Translations under genes and position numbers: made by a program
In this document: positions 53,995 to 61,834 of the stretch, piece by piece
How positions within the stretch are numbered: the stretch's first letter is position 1
How the letters are laid out: each line of letters begins with the position of its first letter
NCBI GenBank assembly: GCA_004193545.1
Contig: RPGO01000030.1
Coordinates: forward strand, 1 to 64,000
Length of the DNA: 64,000 nt
From: Candidatus Argoarchaeum ethanivorans
Lineage (GTDB): Archaea; Halobacteriota; Methanosarcinia; Methanosarcinales; EX4572-44
Direction of reading: 5' to 3'
Notes under the pieces: generated by a model
What the model was told of the DNA's origin: nothing
The model's database searches: none
Seen by the model: only the letters and a program-made list of their open reading frames with translations

Positions 53995-55077
53995 CTATAG
54001 AGCAAACTTCTTAAGTTGTTCATACCTGTCGTTGATGATTTCTTTAAACTCTCTTGGATGTGCCTTAATTCGGAGAGCAAGTTCAGTATCACCAAGGTAC
54101 TCTATCCATCTCACTACCCACTTGACATCTTCTTCTTTGATACTGTCAAGATGTTCTATCAGTCCTTTTAACCCTTTGCAGACTTTATTTGGAAGATGAT
54201 ACCCCTCTACTCCTTCCCCAAGTATTATCCTTCGTGCAACTCTGCATCGACTGGCTGCTTCATCTGGCGTTAACATATTCTTGTGTTCGTTTGTGCCTTC
54301 GAGATGGTATATATTCTCTATGCTTTTTGCTGCACTGCTTGCTAAATTTAGTAAAGTATTATTGTCCAGTTCGGTTAATTTATGGGGCAGTTCATAGTAG
54401 CATTCGACAGCACCAATGACCATATTTTTTCCAATGAGTGGTATTGCAACAGCAGATAATGGCTCTATTCCGTTTTTAATCTTTGGAGTAGGATACTTTT
54501 TCATATCTTCTGGTGTTATTGAGGTTTTAATCGATGCATCAGATATGGCATCCCATGCAAGAGTGTTGTGCATGGCAGTTTCTTTGGGCATAGTGCCTAT
54601 CACGATGTTCTCTGTATGTGTATGTTTCAGGTGTGAGTTTTTTAATAGATAAATTAATATGGAATCGCTTCCAGTAGTTTTTTGTATTAAACTTGAAATT
54701 ATTTCAAGAGTTTTATCGAGGTTTAAACATGCTGTCAGTGCATCCCCTGTCTGTGTTATTGCCTCGTGCAGCTGACTGCCGGTTCTCTCCCACAGCTCAA
54801 AGTATTCTTTATAGAGGAGGCTGAAGTTCATAATGAATTCAAGAAGGAAAATAGAGGATTTTGAGATGATAAGCGGAATTTCATTGAATGGCACCTTATT
54901 AATCAGTTTTCCAATACCATCTATATGGACAGCAGCTATTTCTTCAAGTCCAACTCTTTCATTTATACTCTCTCTGCTGAATTCATAGGCTTTGTAGAGT
55001 GCTGCTTCATCATCTCCCCCGAATAGATAGTCATTAAGAAGTGTTATATATGTCTCTTTCAGTTCTTCAGGATTCAT
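53995..55077 (-). CDS. Stress-signalling protein: RsbU/RsbR-N-like plus GAF domain
   Basis: 360 residues. N-terminal helical domain (~5-75: TYITLLNDYLFGGDDEAALY, AYEFSRESINERVGLEEIA) of the kind found at the front of RsbU phosphatases and some kinases. A GAF domain follows (~118-262: TLEIISSLIQKTTGSDSILI ... AVAIPLIGKNMVIGAVECYY). The last ~90 residues are helical and unassigned. No kinase or phosphatase domain. It overlaps the RsbX-like gene by four bases and closes the stressosome operon, so it probably senses a small molecule or binds the module through its N-domain. Confidence 0.7.
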   Translation of the reverse strand: MNPEELKETYITLLNDYLFGGDDEAALYKAYEFSRESINERVGLEEIAAVHIDGIGKLINKVPFNEIPLIISKSSIFLLEFIMNFSLLYKEYFELWERTGSQLHEAITQTGDALTACLNLDKTLEIISSLIQKTTGSDSILIYLLKNSHLKHTHTENIVIGTMPKETAMHNTLAWDAISDASIKTSITPEDMKKYPTPKIKNGIEPLSAVAIPLIGKNMVIGAVECYYELPHKLTELDNNTLLNLASSAAKSIENIYHLEGTNEHKNMLTPDEAASRCRVARRIILGEGVEGYHLPNKVCKGLKGLIEHLDSIKEEDVKWVVRWIEYLGDTELALRIKAHPREFKEIINDRYEQLKKFAL

Positions 55078-55664
55078 GTACTCTCCTCACGCGCTACAAG
55101 CAGCGTTGCATCATCATCATCTCGTGCATACTGTTTGAATAGTTCTTCTGCTATTGTTTGTTCTTCAAGGTTTTGCAGTCTGATACACAGGTCTGAGTTG
55201 ATTCGTGAGATTATACCGTCTGTATACATAAGTATTAAATCTCCTCTTTTGTATGGATATGTGTATTCTTTTACTGCCGGCATGTTGTACCCGACTATGC
55301 CCCCTCTTGGTATAGGATAAATGTTTTTCATACCAATAATGCGTGTTGCAATATTGCCGATCCCTGCATAGCGTATCGTACCACAAGGTGCATCGACAAG
55401 AATTGAAGCCATGACCACACCATCAGTGCTTTTAAGTGCTTCATGGCATCGATTAAAAAGAATGATTAGATTGCAATCTTCGCTGGATTGAATGTATTTT
55501 TTTATGGTGTTTACACATTTGGTTGCAGCATTGTCTGCATGAACTCCGTGCCCTATCCCATCAATAACACTAATTAATATTTTCTGATCGATTTTTTCAA
55601 TCACGTAGGAATCGCCATTTGCACTAAAACCCTTCTTTGGTCGACTGATTACACCTACATTCAT
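55074..55664 (-). CDS. rsbX: RsbX/SpoIIE-type PP2C phosphatase
   Basis: 196 residues from the ATG at 55664 (ATGA overlap with the kinase; a GTG at 55673 is possible). Metal-binding PP2C pattern: SANGDSYVIE, SVIDGIGHGVHADNAA, GIGNIATRI, LILMYTDGI, and ARDDDDATLLV. In Bacillus RsbX dephosphorylates RsbR and RsbS to reset the stressosome; the same role is expected given its place after rsbR-rsbS-rsbT. No regulatory domain is fused. Confidence 0.85.
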   Translation of the reverse strand: MNVGVISRPKKGFSANGDSYVIEKIDQKILISVIDGIGHGVHADNAATKCVNTIKKYIQSSEDCNLIILFNRCHEALKSTDGVVMASILVDAPCGTIRYAGIGNIATRIIGMKNIYPIPRGGIVGYNMPAVKEYTYPYKRGDLILMYTDGIISRINSDLCIRLQNLEEQTIAEELFKQYARDDDDATLLVAREEST

Positions 55665-56026
55665 TTCAACCACTTCCTTGTTAGGATGCGTGTTCCATGT
55701 GCTTCTGTTGTAATAATCATTTCATCCATCAGATGTTCAATGCTCTTAAGACCTATTCCAAGACCGTGTCCAGTATTTTTTTGCATCATGTCTCTGCCGG
55801 AATCCTTGCAGATAATTTCAAGTCCTTTCTCGACGGGACGAAACTCCATGGTTCCGCCATCTGCATATTTTACTGCATTTTCAGCAAGTTCTGAGACAGC
55901 GGTAGCAATTCGATATTGATCGTAAACATCAAACCCAACACTTTCTGCAATTTTTTTCACCGTTTCTCGTGCAGTTACAATGCTTGCTTCACTGTTCACA
56001 TACAGCACTTCAGTAGCAACTTGCAT
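55661..56026 (-). CDS. GHKL serine kinase, RsbT/RsbW-like (second kinase)
   Basis: 121 residues, single HATPase domain. N-box ELAENAVKYADGG, G1 region DSGRDM (weaker than the DKGPGI of its neighbour), G2 GHGLGIGLKSIEHLM. The start resembles RsbT (SEASIVTARETVKKIAESVGF). It lies six bases after the rsbT gene and overlaps rsbX. It could phosphorylate RsbS or RsbR, or bind an output protein like RsbW. No sigma factor exists in archaea, so the target is open. Confidence 0.8.
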   Translation of the reverse strand: MQVATEVLYVNSEASIVTARETVKKIAESVGFDVYDQYRIATAVSELAENAVKYADGGTMEFRPVEKGLEIICKDSGRDMMQKNTGHGLGIGLKSIEHLMDEMIITTEAHGTRILTRKWLK

Positions 56027-56032
56027 AACGTG

Positions 56033-56443
56033 TTATCTTAACCATTTCTTAATCGTTACTCTGGTACCTTCTCCAGGTTTTGATTTGATGTCAAAGTCAT
56101 CCATGAGCATTTTTGCACCAGAAAGTCCAAGCCCAAGACTGTTTGATGTGCTGTATCCAGCTTTGAGAACAAGTTCAATGCTTTCTATGCCAGGTCCCTT
56201 ATCAGTACATATAATCGCCATACCATCCTTTTTATCAACATCACTGTGTATCTTTTTTATGATCACTTTGCCTTTGCCTGTATAAGTGACGATGTTCCTG
56301 GTAAGCTCTGAGATAGCAGTGGTGATTTTTGTCTGATCAACGATGTTAAAACCAAGTTGTTTCGCCATTTCTCTCCCAACACCCCGTGCAGTAATGATGT
56401 CTGCACTGGATTTGATTGATATTCTTTTTTCTGTCTCACTCAA
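56033..56443 (-). CDS. rsbT: Stressosome serine kinase RsbT
   Basis: 136 residues from the TTG at 56443, which has GGTGG eight bases upstream and gives the family start (SETEKRISIKSSADIITARG); an upstream TTG at 56473 is possible. HATPase motifs: ELTRNIVTYTGKG (N-box), CTDKGPGI (G1), GLGLGLSGAKMLMDDF (G2), GEGTRVTIKKW. RsbT phosphorylates RsbS and RsbR and leaves the complex on stress. It follows rsbS in the canonical order. Confidence 0.88.
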   Translation of the reverse strand: MSETEKRISIKSSADIITARGVGREMAKQLGFNIVDQTKITTAISELTRNIVTYTGKGKVIIKKIHSDVDKKDGMAIICTDKGPGIESIELVLKAGYSTSNSLGLGLSGAKMLMDDFDIKSKPGEGTRVTIKKWLR

Positions 56444-56462
56444 AACGAAACCACCCAACCTT

Positions 56463-56822
56463 TCACATTTCAATACGTCTTTTTAATATATCTATTCCTT
56501 TTTCAAGGTTCAATGCAGTATTTAGATTCCACTTGATACGTATTCCAAGTTCTACAAGTGTTAATGCAACCGCGGGACGGATGCCAACCACAACAGTCTT
56601 TGCACCAAGGAGGTCAGCGGTGTTTGCAATGTTTGAAAGAGTTCTACCCATGAAACTGTCAACCACATCAAGGGCAGTAATGTCAATAATCAATCCAGAT
56701 GCACTAACTTCCTTAATTCTGGATAATATGTCTTTTTGCAGCTTTAATATCTCATCATCTGACATTTCTGCCTGGATGGTCACAACAAGAAAATTCTCAA
56801 TTTTTAATATAGGAATATCCAA
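56463..56822 (-). CDS. rsbS: Stressosome STAS protein RsbS
   Basis: 119 residues, one STAS domain. TTG at 56822 follows GAGGTG by six bases and gives MDIPILKIENFLVV; a GTG at 56831 is an alternative. The phosphorylated-type Ser is in DVVDSFMGRTLSNIA. GAKTVVVGIRPAVALTLVELG is the second STAS signature. With RsbR it builds the stressosome core that holds RsbT. Confidence 0.88.
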   Translation of the reverse strand: MDIPILKIENFLVVTIQAEMSDDEILKLQKDILSRIKEVSASGLIIDITALDVVDSFMGRTLSNIANTADLLGAKTVVVGIRPAVALTLVELGIRIKWNLNTALNLEKGIDILKRRIEM

Positions 56823-56832
56823 CCAGAGCACC

Positions 56833-57645
56833 TCACTTTTGAAGCATTTCGTCAGCTAACTTGAGCCCTGTACGAAGATTGTTTTTTGTAATCAGTGTTG
56901 AAATGTCAACACCAATGTTTACCAGTGTTTGCGCATTTGGTGGGCTTATTCCTGTGATAATGGTTTCTGCACCAAGCATTTTTGCTGCCTGCACAGTTTT
57001 TATTATATGGTTTGCTACCAGACTGTCAATAATCGGAACCCCCGTAAGGTCAATAATAATAATGGATGCCTGGTATTCAGCAATCTTGTTTAACAGTTCC
57101 TCCACGATTTGCTGTGACCTTGCAGAGTCGATGATTCCGATTAAGGGCAGTATCAGCATTTCATCCCGTATTTGCAGTACTGGTATGGATAAAGCAAGCA
57201 TCGCTTCTTTTTGCTGTTGCAGAATCTCTTTCTCGCTTTCTTCTACAAAAGCAAGAGCCTTGATAGACACAATTTTATTTATAACGGTTGCACAAGCAGA
57301 TATAAGATCGCAAAGTCTTTTATCATCTTTGAATTTTTCAAATATGAAACATTGATACACATCTCGAAGTTTTAACATGCCACCTATAATCTGGTCAACA
57401 GCCATGTGTTGAAGCACAGCTTTCTGTGCTATATCTCTTGCATATTTTTCAGCATCGCCATATTTACCGGTTTTGAAGGTTGATACAGCTATATTATATA
57501 GATTAGTGAACTGTTTTTCTATTTCATCATCGCTTACCTGTTCAAGAAAACCAAGCTTTTTCATCTCAGATATCCACTGCTCTTTCAACTGATCCGCATG
57601 ACCCTCAAACAACAAACTCAACTCTTTGTTCAGATCCCTACTCAT
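56833..57645 (-). CDS. rsbR: Stressosome sensor RsbR
   Basis: 270 residues. N-terminal helical sensor domain (~1-140, globin-like in size, with no obvious haem-binding pattern), a linker helix (ESEKEILQQQKEAMLALSIP), then STAS (~150-265) with IDLTGVPIIDSLVANHII holding the Ser, and GAETIITGISPPNAQTLVNIG. SD GGGTGAT six bases before the ATG. First gene of a six-gene operon whose members overlap or lie within ~30 bases. The region from its Shine-Dalgarno site to codon 5 is duplicated upstream with a palindromic repeat between. Confidence 0.9.
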   Translation of the reverse strand: MSRDLNKELSLLFEGHADQLKEQWISEMKKLGFLEQVSDDEIEKQFTNLYNIAVSTFKTGKYGDAEKYARDIAQKAVLQHMAVDQIIGGMLKLRDVYQCFIFEKFKDDKRLCDLISACATVINKIVSIKALAFVEESEKEILQQQKEAMLALSIPVLQIRDEMLILPLIGIIDSARSQQIVEELLNKIAEYQASIIIIDLTGVPIIDSLVANHIIKTVQAAKMLGAETIITGISPPNAQTLVNIGVDISTLITKNNLRTGLKLADEMLQK

Positions 57646-57722
57646 GCCGTATCACCCGCACACTCCGTGTACGGAAATAACTCTTGATTGTAGTTCAAAT
57701 CCCTACTCATGCTATATCACCC
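57628..57722 (-). repeat. Palindromic repeat F1 between ~30-bp copies of the rsbR start
   Basis: 57628-57657 (rsbR Shine-Dalgarno, ATG and first codons) recurs at 57693-57722 with three differences. The 35 bases between (57658-57692) belong to the palindromic family (minus-strand: CAATCAAGAGTTATTTCCG, then TACACGGAGTGTGC). Same arrangement as at the end of argS (4882-4987). Confidence 0.75.
57642..57710 (-). CDS. Leader ORF made by the duplicated rsbR start
   Basis: 22 residues (MSRDLNYNQELFPYTEC...) starting at the duplicated ATG, with its own copy of the GGGTGA ribosome site, reading through the palindromic repeat and stopping at a TGA that overlaps the real rsbR ATG (ATGA). It would couple rsbR translation to the leader. 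Translation itself is inferred. Confidence 0.45.
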   Translation of the reverse strand: MSRDLNYNQELFPYTECAGDTA

Positions 57723-57762
57723 TTGGCTATTTTGTGCCTTGAAAATACCTGCTATTGGTTTC

Positions 57763-57833
57763 TGCACTCGATTGCTAACGCACTCGAGAATTGGCCGTTA
57801 ACCGTTATCTCTGCACAACGAAGTTGTGCAGTG
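57763..57833 (+). repeat. Modular palindromic repeat F2
   Basis: CTCGATTGC...CACTCGAG (57767-57788), the GGCCGTTAACCG spacer and CTGCACAAC-GAA-GTTGTGCAG (57811-57831). It matches locus A (3101-3170) over ~70 bases. It lies between the serA stop and rsbR, antisense to both. Confidence 0.8.
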
Positions 57834-57877
57834 CTGTATCACAACCTTGCTATTATGTTCTCTTTGAAAATACAGGA

Positions 57878-59455
57878 CTATAATACTATCTGCTGGGCAC
57901 TGACGATGCCATCTACTGCCTGCACTTCTTTTAGAATCTCTTCGGTTATGGGTGTGTCGATGTTTAGAATCATTATGGCATTACTCCCCTGTTTGATGCG
58001 TCCTACCTGCATGCCTGCGATATTGGTATTGTGTTTTCCAAGTACCACGCAGCATGGACCTATTATATTTGGTCGATCTTCGTGTATTACCAGTATCATA
58101 TATTTGCTTGCAGTGATGTTTATGTGATAATCATCTATCTGCACGATGTGATTTTCACTGCCAACAACAATACCGTTTACTTTCTTGGCAGCATCTCCAT
58201 AAGTAATAATCAAGCTTACGACACTTGGGTAACAGTCTGTAGTATCTGATTTGCTTTCAGTGACTTTTATTTTTCTCTCTTTTGCAATTACCGGTGCATT
58301 GATATAATTCACGCCCGAACCAAGAGCAGACTCCAGCAATCCTTTTAGAGCAGCTATAGTAACAGTATCAACATCCTTGTTTGCAATATCGCCCTGGTAA
58401 GAGACTTCCACAGCATCATAGTTGCCTCCAACAAGCTGTGCACCAATAAGACCAAGTGTTTCTGCCAGATGTACATACGGGGTGATAATATTCACAACCT
58501 CTGGACGCACATAGGGCATGTTTATAGCATTTTTTACTTGCTGTCCTGATAATTCATTTTTAATCTGTTCTGCAACAGTAATTGCTACTTTTATCTGTGC
58601 CTCCTCGGTGGATGCTCCAAGATGTGGCGTGAGTACAATGTTATCAAGCTCCAAGAGCTTGCTTTTAAGTGGAGGCTCTTCAACAAATACATCAATAGCT
58701 GCTCCTGCAATCCTTTTGAGTCTGAGTGCATCATATAGTGCATCTTCGTTGATTATACCGCCGCGAGCACAGTTTATCACCCGCGCAGAAGGCTTCATTT
58801 TGGCAAACTCCCCGGTGCTGATCAGGTCTCTGGTGCTTGCGGTCAGTGGTACGTGAACTGTGATGTAGTCTGATTTTTTAATGAGGTCGTCAACTGTTGT
58901 AAGCTTTACTCCAAGTTCAGAAGCTCTTTCATCTGAAATATATGGGTCATAAGCAAGAATGTTCATTTCAAAACCCATCGCTCTTCGCACAACCTCTGCA
59001 CCAACACGGCCCAGTCCAATAACTCCAAGAGTCTTGCCCCGAAGTTCCACTCCAAGGAATTTCTTACGCTCCCATTTTTTAGCCTTCAGACTTGCATGTG
59101 CATCTGGTATTTCCCTTGAGAGTGCAAGGGTCATAGCAACGGTGTGTTCAGCAGCAGAGATGGTATTTCCTTCTGGAGCATTTACCACCACCACTCCCTT
59201 CTGGGTGGCAGCATCCACATCGATATTATCCACTCCAACACCTGCACGACCGATTATTTTTAGCTTACTGCCAGCTTCGATGACCTCTTTTGTTACCATC
59301 GTCTGGCTTCGAACCATCAGAGCATCGTACATGGGTATTCTCTTAATCAATTCACCAGAGGTTAAATCGGTTGCAATATCCACTAAAAATTTCTGCTGGA
59401 GTATCTCAATACCTTCCTCTGCAATCTGGTCAGTTACAAGAACCTTAAAATCCAT
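57878..59455 (-). CDS. serA: D-3-phosphoglycerate dehydrogenase
   Basis: First enzyme of serine synthesis: 3-phosphoglycerate to 3-phosphohydroxypyruvate with NAD. ~525 residues, the long form with intervening (ASB) and ACT domains. Start at the second ATG (59455), seven bases after TGAGGA. Motifs: GRAGVGVDNIDVDAAT, Rossmann GLGRVGAEVVRRA, NCARGGIINE (Arg), FVEEPP (Glu), TPHLGASTEEAQ (His), and the C-terminal ACT domain (LVIHEDRPNIIGPCCVVLGK), expected to bind serine. Monocistronic as far as seen. Confidence 0.94.
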   Translation of the reverse strand: MDFKVLVTDQIAEEGIEILQQKFLVDIATDLTSGELIKRIPMYDALMVRSQTMVTKEVIEAGSKLKIIGRAGVGVDNIDVDAATQKGVVVVNAPEGNTISAAEHTVAMTLALSREIPDAHASLKAKKWERKKFLGVELRGKTLGVIGLGRVGAEVVRRAMGFEMNILAYDPYISDERASELGVKLTTVDDLIKKSDYITVHVPLTASTRDLISTGEFAKMKPSARVINCARGGIINEDALYDALRLKRIAGAAIDVFVEEPPLKSKLLELDNIVLTPHLGASTEEAQIKVAITVAEQIKNELSGQQVKNAINMPYVRPEVVNIITPYVHLAETLGLIGAQLVGGNYDAVEVSYQGDIANKDVDTVTIAALKGLLESALGSGVNYINAPVIAKERKIKVTESKSDTTDCYPSVVSLIITYGDAAKKVNGIVVGSENHIVQIDDYHINITASKYMILVIHEDRPNIIGPCCVVLGKHNTNIAGMQVGRIKQGSNAIMILNIDTPITEEILKEVQAVDGIVSAQQIVL

Positions 59456-59604
59456 AAACATGTCCTCACATAAAAAATTATGTTAATAGTACCTCTTTTT
59501 CAGGACATAATGTAACTCGATTATTTAATAGTTCCTATAGTCATATCTTCCGTAGAAAACCATTCCCATGACCTCAGTTTGCAACAGGGGCTAAAACTAT
59601 AAGA

Positions 59605-60354
59605 ATGAATAAGATACAAACCGGCAAAAGGATGCACGAGATTACCGTACTGCTGTGTTCTGTGAAAGCTGAGGCAGAACACCTCCAGGATAAAATCAAA
59701 AACACTACCTCAATGACTATAGGAAGAAGGCAGGTCCACTTGGGAGAACTCGCAGGCAATAAGATCATGTTTGTTGTAAGCGGGGTTGGAAAAACCAATG
59801 TATCGCACACGTTAACAGCAATCATGGAACAAATAAACCCTCGAAGGGTGATTCTGTTTGGATGTGCTGGAGCTTATCTAGATACAGGGCTAACAACTGG
59901 AGATTTAACAGTAGCTACAAAGGAGGTATATGGTGACGAAGGGATTCTCACGCCAGATGGTTTTTGCGATCTTCAACAGATAAATCTGCCAACTATTGAT
60001 ACGCCAGAGAACACCTGTTATAATGAATTTTTACTGGATGCTGAGCTATCTAAACGCGCTATGGAAGTTTTGAAAAATAATGGCTATGCACCACGTATTG
60101 GTACATTTGTTACTGTGTCTTGCTGCTCAGGCACACAAAAACAAGGTGAACGCTTACATCGTCTTTTTGGTGGTATATGCGAAAACATGGAGGGTGCAGC
60201 AGCAGCTCATGTGTGCACCATTTATGATGTTCCACTTGTTGAAGTTCGGGGAATCAGTAATCTTGTCGTGGATAGGTCTGAACAGGTATGGAATCTGCCA
60301 CTCGCAGTATCAAGATGCCAGCAGGCAGTGCTTACACTGCTTGAGGAAATATGA
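59605..60354 (+). CDS. mqnB: Futalosine hydrolase-like nucleosidase
   Basis: 249 residues, purine-nucleoside phosphorylase/MTAN fold. Motifs: FVVSGVGKTNVSHTLT, LFGCAGAYLDTGLTTGDLTV, and CENMEGAAAAHVCTIYDVPL then EVRGISNLVVDR, the last two typical of MqnB rather than MTA/SAH nucleosidase. MqnB splits futalosine to dehypoxanthine-futalosine in the alternative menaquinone pathway. An ATG at 59632 (after AAAGG) is an alternative start. Other mqn genes are not in the window, so the pathway is inferred. A palindromic repeat begins one base after the stop. Confidence 0.78.
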   Translation: MNKIQTGKRMHEITVLLCSVKAEAEHLQDKIKNTTSMTIGRRQVHLGELAGNKIMFVVSGVGKTNVSHTLTAIMEQINPRRVILFGCAGAYLDTGLTTGDLTVATKEVYGDEGILTPDGFCDLQQINLPTIDTPENTCYNEFLLDAELSKRAMEVLKNNGYAPRIGTFVTVSCCSGTQKQGERLHRLFGGICENMEGAAAAHVCTIYDVPLVEVRGISNLVVDRSEQVWNLPLAVSRCQQAVLTLLEEI

Positions 60355-60430
60355 TGCACTCGATTGCTTCGCAATCGAGAGTTGTTTCCGCACACGAAGT
60401 GTGTAGTTCTGCGAAAGCGAAGTTGTGCAG
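60355..60430 (+). repeat. Modular palindromic repeat, locus G
   Basis: Starts directly after the mqnB stop: CTCGATTGC-TTC-GCAATCGAG (60359-60379), CACAC-GAA-GTGTG (~60391-60403), then CTGCGAAAGCGAAGTTGTGCAG (~60409-60430). The first hairpin may act as a terminator-like structure, but no U-run follows. Confidence 0.8.
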
Positions 60431-60444
60431 TTTCTTGAATGTGT

Positions 60445-60460
60445 AGGAAATTATAAACGC
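60445..60460 (+). promoter_or_regulatory. Orphan BRE/TATA box after mqnB
   Basis: AGGAAATTATAAACGC, near-identical to the argS and 25846-gene promoters, but no plus-strand gene follows. It points into the 3' end of tyrA. It may drive a small or antisense RNA. Confidence 0.45.
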
Positions 60461-60526
60461 GACGCTACTGTTCTGGTTAAATTTGAATCCCATCAATGAG
60501 ATGATCCAGTCCCACCATCTTCTCTA

Positions 60527-61834
60527 TTAACGCAGTGTGCATCCAATACCTTCTAAAAGCTCTGTAATCTGCTGCATAGTTTGCCTGTGGTTTTCTGCAA
60601 TCATCATTATTCGGTAAGTAATACCCTGCTTATCCTGATCTTGACGCTGGTAGGTGTCAATAATCTCTGCGCTGTTTATTATATCTGGGAAGGACTGTTG
60701 TATTATCTGCCTGATGGTGCCAGGGTTTGATCCTTCCGGAACGTAAACTGAGATGTCCTTTGTAACATGAGACATGTACTCTTTTTTCCATTGCAGGTAT
60801 TCTTCATCTCTTAGAAGTTTTATGTTTTCAATTTTCAAGGTGGTTCTTTTCTTATTTTTTTGAAGTGTTATGGTAAGTGGTGTCACCCCTGTAAGAGTAC
60901 CTGTGTGGATCTTGTTTGTGTAGAGATGCTCGACAGCACAGTGTCTTCCAGTTCGTTGAATGAGTGTTTCATACTCTACTATTTTGTTGTGTATGAGTTT
61001 GTCTGAGCGCCTCTGTGCTGATTCAGTGTTCTTGAAATGCACTGCTGCTAATTTCATTTTTTGCACAAATCCTTCGACATCGCCTCTTTTTATAAGGTCT
61101 GATAGCTGTTTGCATTGTGTGATATATATGTCATGCAGATCATTTACCTGTGGATTTGTTTGTATCATGGCATACAGGTAAGGGTTTTGTGCAAGTATGC
61201 GCCCTACAAAATCAAGCATAATCTCATACACCGGGCTCATAAATCTTCTGGATTTTGCAACATCAAAATTAATGGCTTCCAGTGTTGTGCCGATAGAAAT
61301 ATAAGCAAAGTGGGTAAGTCCCTGCACCACGCGCATGATTTCATCATGTTCTCTTGGGGTTATGATTTCAATGTGAGCTCCGCTGTCAGCATATATTTGT
61401 TTAACCAGCGGCAGCCAGTGCTTGCAACGCGCTGTTGGTGTAAGTATCACGGTTTGTCCACGAATATCTGAAATACTTGGACCAAACATCGGGTGAGTGC
61501 CGAGAAATTCAACATCCTCTGGAGTATATTTTTCCATCGCTGCAACAGCTTCCATTTTTATTGAAGTAACATCCATCAGAAGGCTTCTAGACTTCATTTT
61601 TGGCGCAGTCTGTGCAATCATATCCTCTGTTCTGTTGATAGGAACTGAAATCATCACTACATCGCTTGTGTGTATGGTTTCATCAAGGTCTTCTGCAAAC
61701 GGCACATTAAGTTTTTTTGCAATATCAAGACGGTGGTTTTTGCCCCACACATGAACATCGAAACCCCTGCTTTGAAAAAATTTGACGAACCACTGACCTG
61801 TGTCACCAGTACCGCCAATGATTAGCATTTTCAT
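60527..61834 (-). CDS. tyrA: Prephenate dehydrogenase with ACT-like C-terminal domain
   Basis: 435 residues. Makes 4-hydroxyphenylpyruvate for tyrosine. Rossmann motif LIIGGTGDTGQWFVKFF at the start, DVTSIKMEAV, LGTHPMFGPSISDIRGQTVI, and VVQGLTHFAYISIG (catalytic-site His region). Residues ~285-435 include a domain unlike bacterial TyrA (LTGVTPLTITLQKNKKRTTL) and an ACT-like end (DISVYVPEGSNPGTIRQII). The start overlaps the aroE stop by four bases (ATGA). Confidence 0.92.
   Translation of the reverse strand: MKMLIIGGTGDTGQWFVKFFQSRGFDVHVWGKNHRLDIAKKLNVPFAEDLDETIHTSDVVMISVPINRTEDMIAQTAPKMKSRSLLMDVTSIKMEAVAAMEKYTPEDVEFLGTHPMFGPSISDIRGQTVILTPTARCKHWLPLVKQIYADSGAHIEIITPREHDEIMRVVQGLTHFAYISIGTTLEAINFDVAKSRRFMSPVYEIMLDFVGRILAQNPYLYAMIQTNPQVNDLHDIYITQCKQLSDLIKRGDVEGFVQKMKLAAVHFKNTESAQRRSDKLIHNKIVEYETLIQRTGRHCAVEHLYTNKIHTGTLTGVTPLTITLQKNKKRTTLKIENIKLLRDEEYLQWKKEYMSHVTKDISVYVPEGSNPGTIRQIIQQSFPDIINSAEIIDTYQRQDQDKQGITYRIMMIAENHRQTMQQITELLEGIGCTLR

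Noticed and set aside
53995-54200. Plus-strand frames opposite the GAF protein
   Set aside because: Shadows; the minus-strand gene has the clear operon overlap and domain content.
57690-57712. TTCAAATCCC resembling a tRNA T-loop
   Set aside because: It is the complement-strand copy of the rsbR start duplication; no acceptor, D- or anticodon stems nearby.
60470-60520. C/D-box sRNA after the orphan promoter (a GATGAT sequence)
   Set aside because: No proper C-box/D-box pairs with the right spacing.
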